From contig PKYK01000034.1 in assembly GCA_003133665.1 (NCBI GenBank), positions 1 through 64,000 on the forward strand: a DNA stretch of 64,000 nucleotides. The letters run 5' to 3'. This stretch comes from Acidimicrobiaceae bacterium (GTDB lineage: Bacteria > Actinomycetota > Acidimicrobiia > Acidimicrobiales > RAAP-2). A program made the translations under genes and the position numbers. The notes beneath the pieces were generated by a model that was not told where the DNA came from, did not search any database, and was given only the letters and a program-made list of their open reading frames with translations. This document shows, piece after piece, positions 26,895 to 36,014 of this stretch. Within the stretch, counting starts at the first letter, position 1; every line of letters starts with the position of its first letter.

Positions 26895-27935
26895 ATGGAC
26901 AGTGCGGCGACGGGAATTCACGAAGCCAACGTGACGGCGTGGATGGTCGAGCGGGTTGGTGCCGTCGCGCCGCTCGATTTCCAGTTGATCGCCGGTGGCC
27001 GGTCGAACCTGACATTCCGGGTCACCGACGCGACGGGGCGACGCTTCGCACTTCGCCGTCCGCCCACCAGCCACGTGCTGGCCACCGCGCACGACATGGT
27101 TCGCGAGCACACGATTATCTCGGCGCTCTACCCGCTCGGGATCCCCGTGGCCCAGCCCCTGGGCCTCTGCGTGGACGACGACGTCAATGAACGGCCCTTC
27201 TACGTCATGGAATTCGTCGACGGAGCGATCCTGCGTGACCGCGCCCACGCCGAGGCGAGCTTTGACGTGGCCACCCGGCGGGTCATCGGCGACCACCTCG
27301 CCCAGACCCTGGCCCAACTCCACGACGTGGACGTGGAGGCCGCCGGGCTGGGTGACTTCGCTCGCCACGACGGCTACATCGAGCGGCAACTCCGACGCTG
27401 GCGCACCCAGTACGAACAGATGCGCGTCGAGGGCGTCGACCACCACGGTCTGATCGAGGCGGTCGGCGATCAACTGGCCTCGTCGATCCCGACCCAGCAA
27501 CGCGTCGCCGTGGTCCACGGCGACTACCGACTGGACAACACCGTGCTGACGGATAATGGACGAGTGCGCGCCATCCTGGACTGGGAGATCTGCACCCTCG
27601 GCGATCCGATGGCCGACGTTGGACTCTTCCTCGACTACTGGGCCGAACCGTCCGATCTCATCGCGCCACTCCTCGGTGCCGCGCCGAGCACCGCCGAAGG
27701 CTTCGCGACCCGCCATCAGGTACTCGAGGCCTACGCTCGCCACTCGTCACTCGACGTCAGCCACGTCGCCTACTATCAAGCATTCGGTTACTGGAAGTTG
27801 GCCTGTATCCTGCAAGGTGTCTTCGCGCGCTACAGCGCGGGAGCCACGGCGGGAGACCAGGGCAGCGTCGCTGAGTTTCCAACCCATATCGCCATGCTGG
27901 CCGAGACGGCCAAGCAGACTTTGGAGCAAGACTGA
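26895..27935 (+). CDS. Phosphotransferase family protein (aminoglycoside phosphotransferase fold)
   Basis: 346 aa. Kinase-like fold with a glycine-rich start (IAGGRSNLTFRVTD), the catalytic loop VVHGDYRLDNTVL and metal-binding ILDWEICTLGDPMAD. This is the ACAD10/ACAD11 N-terminal type, often linked to 4-hydroxy acid or fatty acid breakdown rather than antibiotic resistance. Its stop shares one base with the start of the PAC2 gene. Substrate not determinable. Confidence 0.87.
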   Translation: MDSAATGIHEANVTAWMVERVGAVAPLDFQLIAGGRSNLTFRVTDATGRRFALRRPPTSHVLATAHDMVREHTIISALYPLGIPVAQPLGLCVDDDVNERPFYVMEFVDGAILRDRAHAEASFDVATRRVIGDHLAQTLAQLHDVDVEAAGLGDFARHDGYIERQLRRWRTQYEQMRVEGVDHHGLIEAVGDQLASSIPTQQRVAVVHGDYRLDNTVLTDNGRVRAILDWEICTLGDPMADVGLFLDYWAEPSDLIAPLLGAAPSTAEGFATRHQVLEAYARHSSLDVSHVAYYQAFGYWKLACILQGVFARYSAGATAGDQGSVAEFPTHIAMLAETAKQTLEQD

Positions 27936-28816
27936 TGGATGACGAGATCTACGACCGCATTATCTTTCTCGCGGACCCCGACCTGAGCGAGCCCGTCCTG
28001 GTCATCGGACTCGAAGGCTGGATCGACGCCGGACTGGGCGCCAGCACGGCCATGGGTGCGATGTTGAGCACGATCACCACCGAGGTGCTCGCCACCTTCG
28101 ACACCGAGTACTTCATCGACCAGCGGGCGCGTCGGCCAATTGCGCGCATCGTGAACGGCATCACCACCGAACTGACGTGGCCCGAGATTCAGCTTCGCTA
28201 CGGCCGCGACGGCGACGGGGCGGACATGATATTCCTCGTCGGGCCCGAGCCGGACTTTCACTGGAGCGATTTCGTCGATGTGGTCACTGACGCGGCCGGC
28301 CGTTTCGACGTGCGTCTCGTGGTCGGGCTGGGAGCCTTCCCCGCACCGACGCCGCACACTCGCCCGGTTCGCGTAATCGGCACGGTGCCCGAGGCCAGCG
28401 CCCACCTCTTGCCCCTCGTCGGCACCGTCACCGGTGAACTCGAAGTCCCGGCCGGAATCAGCGCCGCACTCGAGCTCGGGTTCGCCGAGGTCGACATGGA
28501 CATCATCACCTTGTGGGCCCGCGTTCCCCACTACGTCGCCTCCATGCCCTACCCTCAGGCGGCGGCGGCGCTCATCGACGGACTGGCCCGAATCGCCGGT
28601 CTGACCCTCGACGCCAGTCACCTTCGGGCCTCGGCCGACGAAGCCCGTCAACGGGTTGACGACCTCGTCACGAACAACCCCGAACACAGCTCGATGGTCG
28701 AGCAGCTCGAAGAGGCCGCCGACGAGACCGAGGGCACCTCACTGGGCGAGGAAGTGCCGAGCGGCGATCAACTCGCCGCCGAGCTGGAGCGGTTTCTGCG
28801 CGGCGAAGCGAGCTAA
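27935..28816 (+). CDS. PAC2 family protein
   Basis: 293 aa. Proteasome-assembly-chaperone 2 family, common in actinobacteria. LSEPVLVIGLEGWIDAGLGASTAMGAM is the diagnostic N-terminal stretch, and HYVASMPYPQAAAALIDGLARIAGL occurs late. The C-terminal 60 residues are acidic and helical. No enzyme activity is established for the bacterial family. Coupled to the phosphotransferase gene by a one-base overlap. Confidence 0.87.
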   Translation: MDDEIYDRIIFLADPDLSEPVLVIGLEGWIDAGLGASTAMGAMLSTITTEVLATFDTEYFIDQRARRPIARIVNGITTELTWPEIQLRYGRDGDGADMIFLVGPEPDFHWSDFVDVVTDAAGRFDVRLVVGLGAFPAPTPHTRPVRVIGTVPEASAHLLPLVGTVTGELEVPAGISAALELGFAEVDMDIITLWARVPHYVASMPYPQAAAALIDGLARIAGLTLDASHLRASADEARQRVDDLVTNNPEHSSMVEQLEEAADETEGTSLGEEVPSGDQLAAELERFLRGEAS

Positions 28817-28839
28817 CCCGTTCGTCTAACGTGCGCGTT

Positions 28840-29589
28840 ATGAACAAGAACGTCTTGATTACTGGCGCCGGATCGGGATTCGGGAAGCTGGCCGCACTCG
28901 CCCTCACCGAACGCGGCCATCACGTCATCGCGACCACCGAAACCTACGAACAGGCCCGCGCCCTGCAACTGGAGGCTCCCCAGTTGCAGGTTGAAAGAGT
29001 CGACATCACGACCAGTGACATCGACAAGGTCCTGGCCTGGGACCTCGACGTGCTCATCAACAACGCGGGTGCGGGCGAAACCGGCCCCCTGGCCGACGTT
29101 CCACTGAGTCGGGTCCGACGCCTCTTCGAGGTGAACGTCTTCGGCACGCTCGCCGTGACCCAGGTCGCCCTGAAGGGTATGGTGGCGCGCAAGAGTGGCC
29201 GGGTCATCATCATGTCCTCGATCGCGGGCGTCGTGTCGGCGCCAGCCTTTGGCCCCTACTCGATGACCAAGTTCGCCCTCGAAGCGATGGGCAAGGCCAT
29301 GCGGGCCGAACTCGCACCGCTGGGAATCGACGTCACGCTGCTGAATCCGGGACCGTATCTCACGGGTTTCAACGACCGCATGGTCGACTCGATGTGGGAG
29401 TGGTTCGGCGACCAGTCGCTCAACGGCTCCGAGGCCGAACTCTTCCGCATGATCGGCCAGTTCGTCACCACCGACCAGCGCGATCCCGCCGAAGTGGTCC
29501 AACGGATGGTCGAACTCACCGAGGCGGACACGACGACGGAGAACAACTTTGTCCCAGTCGACATCAAGGCCCAGCTCGGCCTCGCCTAG
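28840..29589 (+). CDS. SDR family oxidoreductase
   Basis: 249 aa classical short-chain dehydrogenase. Cofactor loop TGAGSGFG near the N-terminus, NNAGAGETG after strand 4, catalytic Ser in IIMSSIAG and YxxxK in GPYSMTKFALEAM, all intact. A GTG nine bases upstream is an alternative start; ATG is preferred because the fold starts right after it. Substrate unknown. Confidence 0.88.
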   Translation: MNKNVLITGAGSGFGKLAALALTERGHHVIATTETYEQARALQLEAPQLQVERVDITTSDIDKVLAWDLDVLINNAGAGETGPLADVPLSRVRRLFEVNVFGTLAVTQVALKGMVARKSGRVIIMSSIAGVVSAPAFGPYSMTKFALEAMGKAMRAELAPLGIDVTLLNPGPYLTGFNDRMVDSMWEWFGDQSLNGSEAELFRMIGQFVTTDQRDPAEVVQRMVELTEADTTTENNFVPVDIKAQLGLA

Positions 29590-29598
29590 CGGCGGCGC

Positions 29599-30189
29599 CT
29601 AGTCCGTCGACCGGTCGACGTCCCCCTCCTCGATCCGCAGTCCCAGGCCGAGGGCGTAGCCCTCGAGGAACAGGGCCGATTCGTTCTGACGGGGATGGCG
29701 GTTCGCGATCTCGTAGAACTCCGCCGAGTGATCCGCTTCGTGCAGGTGGGCCAGTTCGTGCACCAGCACGGCGTCAATCACCCACTCGGGGCATTGGCGC
29801 AGACGGCTCGATACTCGGATCTCACGAGAGCCCGGCGAGCACGAAGCCCAGCGGGCTTGTTGGTTGCTGACCCAGCGCACCGAGGTGGGGATGACGCCGT
29901 CGTTGTAGAGCTCGGCGAGCACCCGGGCGCGCTCCTCGAGCGACGCATCACCGGCCGAGCTCTGCGGTCGCTGGGTGAGCAGTCGAACCACCAGGTCGTC
30001 GACGAACGCCGCGCGCTCGCGTCCGCGCAGCCGGGCCGGAATCTGCACGACGATCCGACTGCCCGACCAGTGGGCGGTGCCCGTCTTCTTGCGACGCGGC
30101 GATGCCCGGATCTCCACCTCGGGTCGGTCAAATCGCGGGGGCTCGATCAGCACCGTGGTATCGGTCGAGGGAGTCGAACGTCGCGCCAT
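29599..30189 (-). CDS. YgjP/WLM-like zinc metallopeptidase (DUF45)
   Basis: 196 aa. The zinc motif HELAHLHEADHSAEFY supplies H144, E145 and H148, with H154 as likely third ligand. YNDGVIPTSVRWVSNQQARWASCSP is the conserved DUF45 stretch before it. Intracellular; substrate unknown. The start overlaps the leuS stop by one base, so it is expressed after leuS. Confidence 0.87.
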   Translation of the reverse strand: MARRSTPSTDTTVLIEPPRFDRPEVEIRASPRRKKTGTAHWSGSRIVVQIPARLRGRERAAFVDDLVVRLLTQRPQSSAGDASLEERARVLAELYNDGVIPTSVRWVSNQQARWASCSPGSREIRVSSRLRQCPEWVIDAVLVHELAHLHEADHSAEFYEIANRHPRQNESALFLEGYALGLGLRIEEGDVDRSTD

Positions 30190-32657
30190 CAGACAATGAT
30201 GTTGACCAGGCGAGGGGGTCGAGCCACGACTCGCTTCGGTGTCGCGCCGGCCAGGACGGCGACGATGGTCGGGTCCGCCAGGGCCGCCGACTGCGCCCCG
30301 TCCTCGCTCAACCCCGGCGCCACTTCGAGTCGAGCGCGCACCTTGCCGTTGATCTCCACGACCATGGTGACCGTCGCCTCTCGCACCAGCGCGGGATCGG
30401 CCACCGGCCACTGGTGGAGGTGCACCGACGCGTCGCCCGGGTGGCGTGACTCCCAGAGTTCTGCCGTGAGGTGCGGGGCCATGGGCGCCAGCAGCAGCAG
30501 CATCGTGTCGATGGCCTCATCGAGGGCCGCTCGCTCGGCGCCGTGGTCGCTGCGCGCCCACTTCGAGATCGTGTTCAACATCTCCATCAGCGCCGCCACG
30601 GCGGTGTTGTAACTCCAGCGCTCCAGGCCATCGGTCACCTTCACGATGGTGCGGTGCAACGCCTGGCGAACGGCGAGGTCGGCATCATCGGGCGTCTCGT
30701 GGTAATTGACCTCGTCGTACTGCGCGAGACGGTAGACCCGGTCGAGGAACCGTCCGCAGCCCTCGATCACCTCCTCGGTCTGGTCGGTCCAGTCGACGTC
30801 GTCGGCGGGCGGGCCGACGAAGAGGTGGAAGATTCGCAGCCCGTCCGCGCCCACGGTCTCGTAGTACTTCTCGGGAGCGATCAGGTTGCCCTTGGATTTG
30901 GACATCTTCGAGCCCGACAGGCGGATCATGCCCTGGGTGAAGAGTCGGCGGAACGGCTCGCGCGGAAGCCCGGTGGCCAGGCCGATGTCGACGAAGGCCT
31001 TCAGGTAGAAGCGGGCGTAGAGCAGGTGCAGGATCGCGTGCTCGATGCCACCGATGTACTGGTCGACCGGCATCCACTTGGCCGCCTCCACCGGGTCGAA
31101 GGGCACGTTCGGGGTGAAGGGATCGGCGTAGCGAAGGTAGTACCACGCCGAGTCGGTGAAGGTGTCCATCGTGTCGGCTTCGCGACGGGCCGGCCCCCCG
31201 CACACCGGACAGGTCGTGTTGCGAAAGCCCTCGTGGGTGGCGAGCGGTGACTGCCCGCTCTTGTCCATCGTCACGTCGTCGGGGGCGAGGACCGGCAACT
31301 GGTCCGCGGGGACGGGCACCATTCCGTGGACGTCGCAGTAGATGATCGGGATCGGACAGCCCCAGAAGCGCTGGCGCGATACCAGCCAGTCGCGCAATCG
31401 ATAGTTGACCTTGACGACGCCGGCGGCGTGCTCGGCGAGATACTCGGTCGCCTTCCGCTTGGCGTCGATGACGTTGAGCCCGTTCATGAAGCCCGAGTTG
31501 ATGTGCGCGCCGTCGCCGGAGTAGGCCCCGCCATCGAAGTCAACCGGCGGCTGCGTGGTGCGCACGATCGGAAGACCGTGCACCGTGGCGAATGCGAAGT
31601 CGCGCTCATCCTCGGCGGGCACCGCCATGATCGCCCCCGTGCCGTAGGTCCCGAGCACGTAGTCGGCTACGTAGACCGGCACCGGCTGGTTGGTGAAGGG
31701 ATTGATGACGAAGCTGCCCGTGAAGGCCCCGCGCTTTTCGAGACCGGCGCCACTGTCGGACGATGCGGTGCGTTCGAGCTCGCTCGCCGACGTCGCCCGT
31801 TCGACCAGAGCAGCCACGTGGGCGCGCTCCCCGTCGGTGGTCAGTTCTGCGAGCAAAGGATGCTCGGGCGCGACCACGGCGTAGGTCATCCCGAAGCCAG
31901 TGTCGGGTCGGGTGGTGAAGACGCGCAGCGCCTTGGCGCCGTCGTCGGCGAGCGGAAGATCGAACTCCACGCCCTCGGAGCGACCGATCCAGTTGCGCTG
32001 CATGGTCTTGACGCGTTCGGGCCACTCGAGGGCGTCGATGTCGTTCAGGAGTTCCTCGGCGTAGTCGGTGATCTTGAAGAACCACTGCTCGAGGTTCTTG
32101 CGCTCGACGAGGTCGCCGGAGCGTTCGCACGTGCCGTCCGCGAGCACCTGCTCGTTGGCGAGCACCGTCGCGCACCCGGGGCACCAGTTGACCGGCGCCT
32201 CGGCGCGGTACGCGAGTCCGGCCTTCAGGAAGGCGAGGAAGATCGTCTGGGCGTACTTCATGTACTGCGGGTCGTGACTGTGCACCTCTCGACGCCAGTC
32301 GTAGACCGCGCCGAGACGTCGCACCGATGACTTCAGCTCGGCCATGCGCGCATCGGTGAAGAGTCGCGGGTGGCTCCCGGCCTTGATGGCGGCGTTCTCC
32401 GCGGGCAGGCCGAACGAGTCGAACCCGAATGGCGACAGCACGGCCTTGCCGCGCATGGTCTGGTAGCGAACCACCAGGTCGCCGAAGGTGTAGTTGCGGA
32501 TATGGCCCTGGTGGGCGGTGCCCGAGGGGTAGGGATACATGCACAGCGCGTAGAAGCGATCTCGGGGATCGTCGTTGTCGACCTCGTAGGTACCCTCGTC
32601 CAGCCAGCGCGCCTGCCACTTGGCTTCGACTTGGGCGACATTGAATGGGCGGGCCAT
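30189..32657 (-). CDS. leuS: Leucine--tRNA ligase
   Basis: 822 aa class I synthetase. The HIGH-equivalent is HQGH (residues 49-52) in [20 protein letters not shown], a Gln replacing the more usual Met/Leu. The KMSKS loop is SKMSKSKGN. The CP1 editing domain includes the Thr-rich region [21 protein letters not shown] zinc-ribbon-like [13 protein letters not shown] and [11 protein letters not shown] are present. Length is normal for the bacterial type. Confidence 0.97.
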   Translation of the reverse strand: MARPFNVAQVEAKWQARWLDEGTYEVDNDDPRDRFYALCMYPYPSGTAHQGHIRNYTFGDLVVRYQTMRGKAVLSPFGFDSFGLPAENAAIKAGSHPRLFTDARMAELKSSVRRLGAVYDWRREVHSHDPQYMKYAQTIFLAFLKAGLAYRAEAPVNWCPGCATVLANEQVLADGTCERSGDLVERKNLEQWFFKITDYAEELLNDIDALEWPERVKTMQRNWIGRSEGVEFDLPLADDGAKALRVFTTRPDTGFGMTYAVVAPEHPLLAELTTDGERAHVAALVERATSASELERTASSDSGAGLEKRGAFTGSFVINPFTNQPVPVYVADYVLGTYGTGAIMAVPAEDERDFAFATVHGLPIVRTTQPPVDFDGGAYSGDGAHINSGFMNGLNVIDAKRKATEYLAEHAAGVVKVNYRLRDWLVSRQRFWGCPIPIIYCDVHGMVPVPADQLPVLAPDDVTMDKSGQSPLATHEGFRNTTCPVCGGPARREADTMDTFTDSAWYYLRYADPFTPNVPFDPVEAAKWMPVDQYIGGIEHAILHLLYARFYLKAFVDIGLATGLPREPFRRLFTQGMIRLSGSKMSKSKGNLIAPEKYYETVGADGLRIFHLFVGPPADDVDWTDQTEEVIEGCGRFLDRVYRLAQYDEVNYHETPDDADLAVRQALHRTIVKVTDGLERWSYNTAVAALMEMLNTISKWARSDHGAERAALDEAIDTMLLLLAPMAPHLTAELWESRHPGDASVHLHQWPVADPALVREATVTMVVEINGKVRARLEVAPGLSEDGAQSAALADPTIVAVLAGATPKRVVARPPRLVNIIV

Positions 32658-32711
32658 TGCGACATTCTAGGGAACGCGCGTCGTAGTCTCGTTCTGAAAG
32701 CAGAGGTCGCG

Positions 32712-33413
32712 ATGTCCGAGCCCACCCTCATCCTCGTACACGGCGCCTGGCACGGCGCCTGGTGCTGGCGCGACCTGGGCGCCGAACTCGATCGGCGCGG
32801 GGTCGCGTGGCGCGCTTTGGACCTACCGAGCGCACACGACATTGGCGCGGGAACGAACGATCTCGAGTCCGATGCCGATGCGGTCGCCTCGGTCGCCGAT
32901 GTCGAGGGCCCGGTCGTGCTCGTCGGGCACAGCTACGGTGGTGCGGTCATCAGCGAAGCCGCGTCGCGCGTGAACCAGCTCGCGGGCCTGGTCTACGTCG
33001 CCGCCCTCGTGCCCGGCCCCGGCCAGAGTGCCAGCCAAGCCTCGCGGGTGGTGAGGGTCCGAACGGTGTTGGACGAAGCCATGGAGGTGGACGGGCCGTT
33101 CCTGCGACTCGACAGCGATCGGGCCATCGCGGGGCTCTACCACGAGTGCTCGCCGGAGCAACAACAGTGGGCCGCTGGACTGCTCGGGCGGCAGACCCTG
33201 GCCAGTTTTCGAGGTGTACGCCGCGCTCCCGACACCGGAGCGCCGAGTCGCTATCTCCTCTGCCAACATGACCGAGCGCTTGATCCATCGCTCCAGGAGC
33301 GCATGGCCGAGAACTGCGATGAAGTCACCGAACTCTCCAGTGATCACTCCCCGTTTCTGTCCCATCCGGCTGAATGCGCCGACGCAATTCTGGACTTCGC
33401 TAGAAAGGCCTGA
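32712..33413 (+). CDS. Alpha/beta hydrolase
   Basis: 233 aa. Begins LILVHGAWHGAWCWRDL, with the oxyanion HG; the nucleophile is S74 in VLVGHSYGG, and the catalytic His is likely in SSDHSPFLSHP. It resembles the salicylate-esterase/methylesterase-like (MES/hydroxynitrile lyase) group. Divergent from leuS; tRNA-Ala follows 30 nt after the stop. Confidence 0.88.
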   Translation: MSEPTLILVHGAWHGAWCWRDLGAELDRRGVAWRALDLPSAHDIGAGTNDLESDADAVASVADVEGPVVLVGHSYGGAVISEAASRVNQLAGLVYVAALVPGPGQSASQASRVVRVRTVLDEAMEVDGPFLRLDSDRAIAGLYHECSPEQQQWAAGLLGRQTLASFRGVRRAPDTGAPSRYLLCQHDRALDPSLQERMAENCDEVTELSSDHSPFLSHPAECADAILDFARKA

Positions 33414-33443
33414 CGACCCAACTGCTAACATCGAGAAGCCTTT

Positions 33444-33519
33444 GGGGGTATAGCTCAGCTGGTAGAGCGCTTGACTGGCAGTCAAGAGGTCAGGGGTTCG
33501 AATCCCCTTACCTCCACCA
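33444..33519 (+). tRNA. tRNA-Ala (GGC)
   Basis: Complete cloverleaf with encoded CCA. The acceptor stem contains a G3-T70 wobble pair, the alanine identity element. The anticodon loop CTGGCAG gives GGC, and the T-arm is AGGGGTTCGAATCCCCT. The 3' 46 nt of this gene are part of the 47-bp repeat that is duplicated at 43909, so the gene is the chromosomal attachment site of the adjacent element. The whole tRNA is kept at the left end. Confidence 0.96.
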
Positions 33520-33520
33520 A
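33474..33520 (+). repeat. Left attachment site (attL)
   Basis: 47-bp direct repeat identical to 43909-43955. It runs from the tRNA-Ala anticodon loop to one base past CCA. The bases next to it differ from those at the right copy, so the identity ends sharply on both sides. Confidence 0.93.
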
Positions 33521-33542
33521 AGTTGGACCTAATTAGAGGCAT

Positions 33543-33572
33543 CGGGGAACGAAACGGGAACGGAATTCCCCG
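33543..33572 (-). terminator. Inverted repeat after the integrase gene
   Basis: CGGGGAA (33543-33549) pairs with TTCCCCG (33566-33572) across a 16-nt loop. It lies just beyond the integrase stop, so it could end that transcript or be an arm-type integrase site near attL. There is no T run. Confidence 0.3.
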
Positions 33573-33577
33573 CGCGG

Positions 33578-34717
33578 CTAGTTGAGCAGGCTCGCCGACA
33601 ACGCCGCGCCGGCCTCTTCGGCCATTCCCGGCATCGTGTGCGCGTAAATCGCCAGCGTGATCGTCGGGGACGCGTGACCGAGCATCTCTGACACGACCTT
33701 GACCGGGACGTTGGACGCCAGCATCAGAGACGCGGCCGTGTGCCTGCAGTCGTGCAATCGAATCCGTGGCAGTCCTGACGCCTTCACGGCGTCGTCGAAC
33801 CAACCCGAAACGCTGTCGGGGTGAGAGGGGCGCCCGAGCTCGTCGGCCACCAGGTAGCCGGTCTCTTCGTACGCTCCGCCGGCCGACAGCTTCTCACGGC
33901 CCTGGCGGGCCTTGTGAGCTCGCAGGATCGGCGACAGGGACTCATCCAGGGGTACGGCCCGACGACCGGCCGCCGTCTTGGGCACACCGTCAACAGCCTT
34001 GCCTGCCACTGTGACACGAGTTCGGTTGATTGTGATCGAACCGGTGTCGAGTCCCACGTCCTGCCACCGCAGTCCGCACAGCTCGCCGCGACGAAGGCCT
34101 CGAGTGAGCAACAGGGTCCACGCGAACGCCCTACGGTCGTCCTTGGTGAACTCGAGGAACTGGCGCGCCTCATCAGTTGTCCAGGCTCGCATGACCCGCG
34201 ACGCCCCGCGGGGACGCTTCACGCCCGACACCGGGTTACGCGCGAGCAGATCGTTCTCGACGCCCCAGGCGCACGCGGCCTTCAAGATTCCGATCGTCAA
34301 CTGGATTGACCTCGAGGAGAGACCGTCCCGGCCCGTCGACGTGGGAGTGGTCCGCAACGTGCGCACGAGTTCGTTGACTCGCTTCGCTGTCAACGACGAC
34401 ACCTTCACCGCGCCAATGTACGGGTTGATCCACGCTCTGACGACATTGCGGTATTGGTGTATTGTCGACGGCCGCAGATCTCTCGCCTCCATGGCCTCGA
34501 GCCAGTGCTCGACGAGCAGCTCGCTGACGGTGAGCGGCTTGTCTGCTCTCCACGACCCGTCCGCCATTCGTCCAAGGACGGTGTTCAGGTGTTCTCTCGC
34601 GTCCTTTTGCCTGCGAAAACCACCCTTGGAGAACTGACGCCGCTCCCCCGTTGCCGGATCGTCGATCGACCAGCGGGCGCACCACGCGCCACCTCGCTTG
34701 AATGTTGAACCCTTCAT
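33578..34717 (-). CDS. int: Tyrosine-type site-specific recombinase (integrase)
   Basis: 379 aa. An N-terminal arm-binding domain is followed by a core-binding domain (about residues 60-150; TVSELLVEHWLEAMEARDLRPSTIHQY). The catalytic domain has Arg in LLLTRGLRRGELCGLRW, HDCRH with the His and second Arg, LGHAS, and the nucleophile Tyr in AIYAHTMPGM. It should integrate and excise the element at tRNA-Ala. The start overlaps the stop of the upstream HTH gene by one base. Confidence 0.95.
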   Translation of the reverse strand: MKGSTFKRGGAWCARWSIDDPATGERRQFSKGGFRRQKDAREHLNTVLGRMADGSWRADKPLTVSELLVEHWLEAMEARDLRPSTIHQYRNVVRAWINPYIGAVKVSSLTAKRVNELVRTLRTTPTSTGRDGLSSRSIQLTIGILKAACAWGVENDLLARNPVSGVKRPRGASRVMRAWTTDEARQFLEFTKDDRRAFAWTLLLTRGLRRGELCGLRWQDVGLDTGSITINRTRVTVAGKAVDGVPKTAAGRRAVPLDESLSPILRAHKARQGREKLSAGGAYEETGYLVADELGRPSHPDSVSGWFDDAVKASGLPRIRLHDCRHTAASLMLASNVPVKVVSEMLGHASPTITLAIYAHTMPGMAEEAGAALSASLLN

Positions 34718-35280
34718 CAGCCCCCCGCTCTTCCTGGTCCTTCAGAAGCGCCAAGAAAGCCCTTCTCCCTCGCGAGCGACACCCAGCGTCCCGCCGTCGA
34801 TCTCGAAAGTCCTACCGCCGACTCAATGGACTTGGTTGGCGATTCGCCGAGAACAAGAGCCGTCCGGTATGCACGAGCGACCCATTCGAGTGCTTCGTCA
34901 GTAGGCCCGCTCGATCGAAGTTTCTCCGCCGTTGCTTTGGTGAGACGGCGATCGCTAAGACCGATGCTCGTTCCAGAGCTGTTGTCGATCGAAAGGCAAC
35001 TTTGCGCCGCGATGAATCGAATAAGACGCGCAACCGGGACACCTCGAATTGCCTCGCTGGTCACAGGTGCACCGCCGGCGCGCTGAGTGACCTTCAACGA
35101 TTCGCACACGAACCGTCCAGCGCTATTTCGAGTCGCCGGAAGTGCGACGATCTCGATCTCGACATCGAAACCGCTCACATCCTCGACGATCCATTTGGAC
35201 GGTGACATTGCGGCGATGCCCGGCGCAATCTTCACTGGCAGCGACGCACCAAGGACTTCGACGGTTCGAAACTTGGTCAT
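34717..35280 (-). CDS. Element protein with C-terminal helix-turn-helix
   Basis: 187 aa. The last 40 residues read SPTKSIESAVGLSRSTAGRWVSLAREKGFL, a clear DNA-binding helix-turn-helix also seen in small proteins of actinobacterial prophages and integrative elements. The N-terminal 110 residues are beta-rich and not recognised. I prefer the ATG at 35280 because AGGA lies six bases before it; another ATG is 15 bases upstream. It is transcribed with the integrase and faces the excisionase genes, the position of a repressor (inference). Confidence 0.75.
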   Translation of the reverse strand: MTKFRTVEVLGASLPVKIAPGIAAMSPSKWIVEDVSGFDVEIEIVALPATRNSAGRFVCESLKVTQRAGGAPVTSEAIRGVPVARLIRFIAAQSCLSIDNSSGTSIGLSDRRLTKATAEKLRSSGPTDEALEWVARAYRTALVLGESPTKSIESAVGLSRSTAGRWVSLAREKGFLGASEGPGRAGG

Positions 35281-35330
35281 CAAGCATCCTGTCATGAATC
35301 GGTTTTCTCTGTCAAGACTATGCTATGGTA

Positions 35331-35346
35331 TGGTTCAGCAGAACCA
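35331..35346. promoter_or_regulatory. Palindrome in the divergent control region
   Basis: TGGTTC-AGCA-GAACCA is a perfect 6-bp inverted repeat located 50 bp ahead of the minus-strand HTH gene and about 25 bp ahead of the first excisionase-like gene. TATGCT/TATGGT just to its left could be a -10. It looks like an operator that switches between the two transcripts. Confidence 0.5.
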
Positions 35347-35371
35347 ACCGACTAAGAGCAAAGGAATCCTG

Positions 35372-35551
35372 GTGACACTCATTGCAAGCGAAAAGTGGCT
35401 CACACCAATTGAGCTCTCCGAGATGCTTCAGATTCCCCTCGACACGCTCTATCAGTGGCGAAACCGTAAATTCGGGCCGCGCGCCTACAAGATTGGCCGG
35501 CACCTTCGATACCGAGAGAGCCAGGTGATCGCATGGGCGGAGTCTCAGTGA
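35372..35551 (+). CDS. Excisionase-like helix-turn-helix protein 1
   Basis: 59 aa. KWLTPIELSEMLQIPLDTLYQWRNRKFGPRAYKIGRHLRYRESQVIAW is the MerR/excisionase-type winged helix (HTH_17), usual for Xis-like directionality factors. The GTG start has AAAGGA at good spacing; an upstream extension through the operator is unlikely. The next HTH gene overlaps the stop. Confidence 0.85.
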   Translation: MTLIASEKWLTPIELSEMLQIPLDTLYQWRNRKFGPRAYKIGRHLRYRESQVIAWAESQ

Positions 35552-35727
35552 CCTGCCGGACCTACACGGTCGCTGAAGTCAGCGAACTCTCGGGCCTGTC
35601 AAGTTGGAGCGTTTACGCCCACCTAAAAGATAAATCGTTCCCCGTCGCGCCAATTCGCGTCGGGGCGCGGATCCTCTTTTCAAGAGTCTTGATCGACGCG
35701 GCCTTCCCAATTGAACGCGTGTCATGA
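35548..35727 (+). CDS. Excisionase-like helix-turn-helix protein 2
   Basis: 59 aa from GTG at 35548, or 64 aa from ATG at 35533. TCRTYTVAEVSELSGLSSWSVYAHLKDKSFPVAPIRVGARILFSRVLIDAAF is a second HTH_17-type domain. The GTG forms a GTGA overlap with the first HTH gene. Two consecutive Xis-like proteins may act together or one may regulate the early operon. Confidence 0.8.
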   Translation: MTCRTYTVAEVSELSGLSSWSVYAHLKDKSFPVAPIRVGARILFSRVLIDAAFPIERVS

Positions 35728-36014
35728 TCACGCCGCTCACGATCGAAGAAGCGCGCGCCACGCTCAAGAGCACGCCCGTGCCCGACCAGTTCGCTCACTC
35801 ATGGGCGAGCGAGGCCCATCGCGCCAGGGCCGCAGCGGCCTACCTGATTTCCGAATTCGGATTTAGCGCCGAGCAGATCGTCGACGCGATGACGGCGGCG
35901 GCGGTTGAAACTTGCCCGCGTCTGACGAACCCTCGCGCGTCGGTCGAGGCTGGAATCGCAGATGGCCTCGAGCGATGCCTGCACGCAGAGTCGATTGTCA
36001 AGGGGGTCTCATGA
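35724..36014 (+). CDS. Hypothetical element protein
   Basis: 96 aa, alpha-helical, no recognised domain. The start overlaps the upstream stop (ATGA) and the stop overlaps the next start (ATGA), so it is part of the early operon. It has no signal peptide or membrane segment. It lies between the Xis-like genes and the replication-like gene, so a DNA-metabolism accessory role is possible (inference). Confidence 0.7.
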   Translation: MITPLTIEEARATLKSTPVPDQFAHSWASEAHRARAAAAYLISEFGFSAEQIVDAMTAAAVETCPRLTNPRASVEAGIADGLERCLHAESIVKGVS

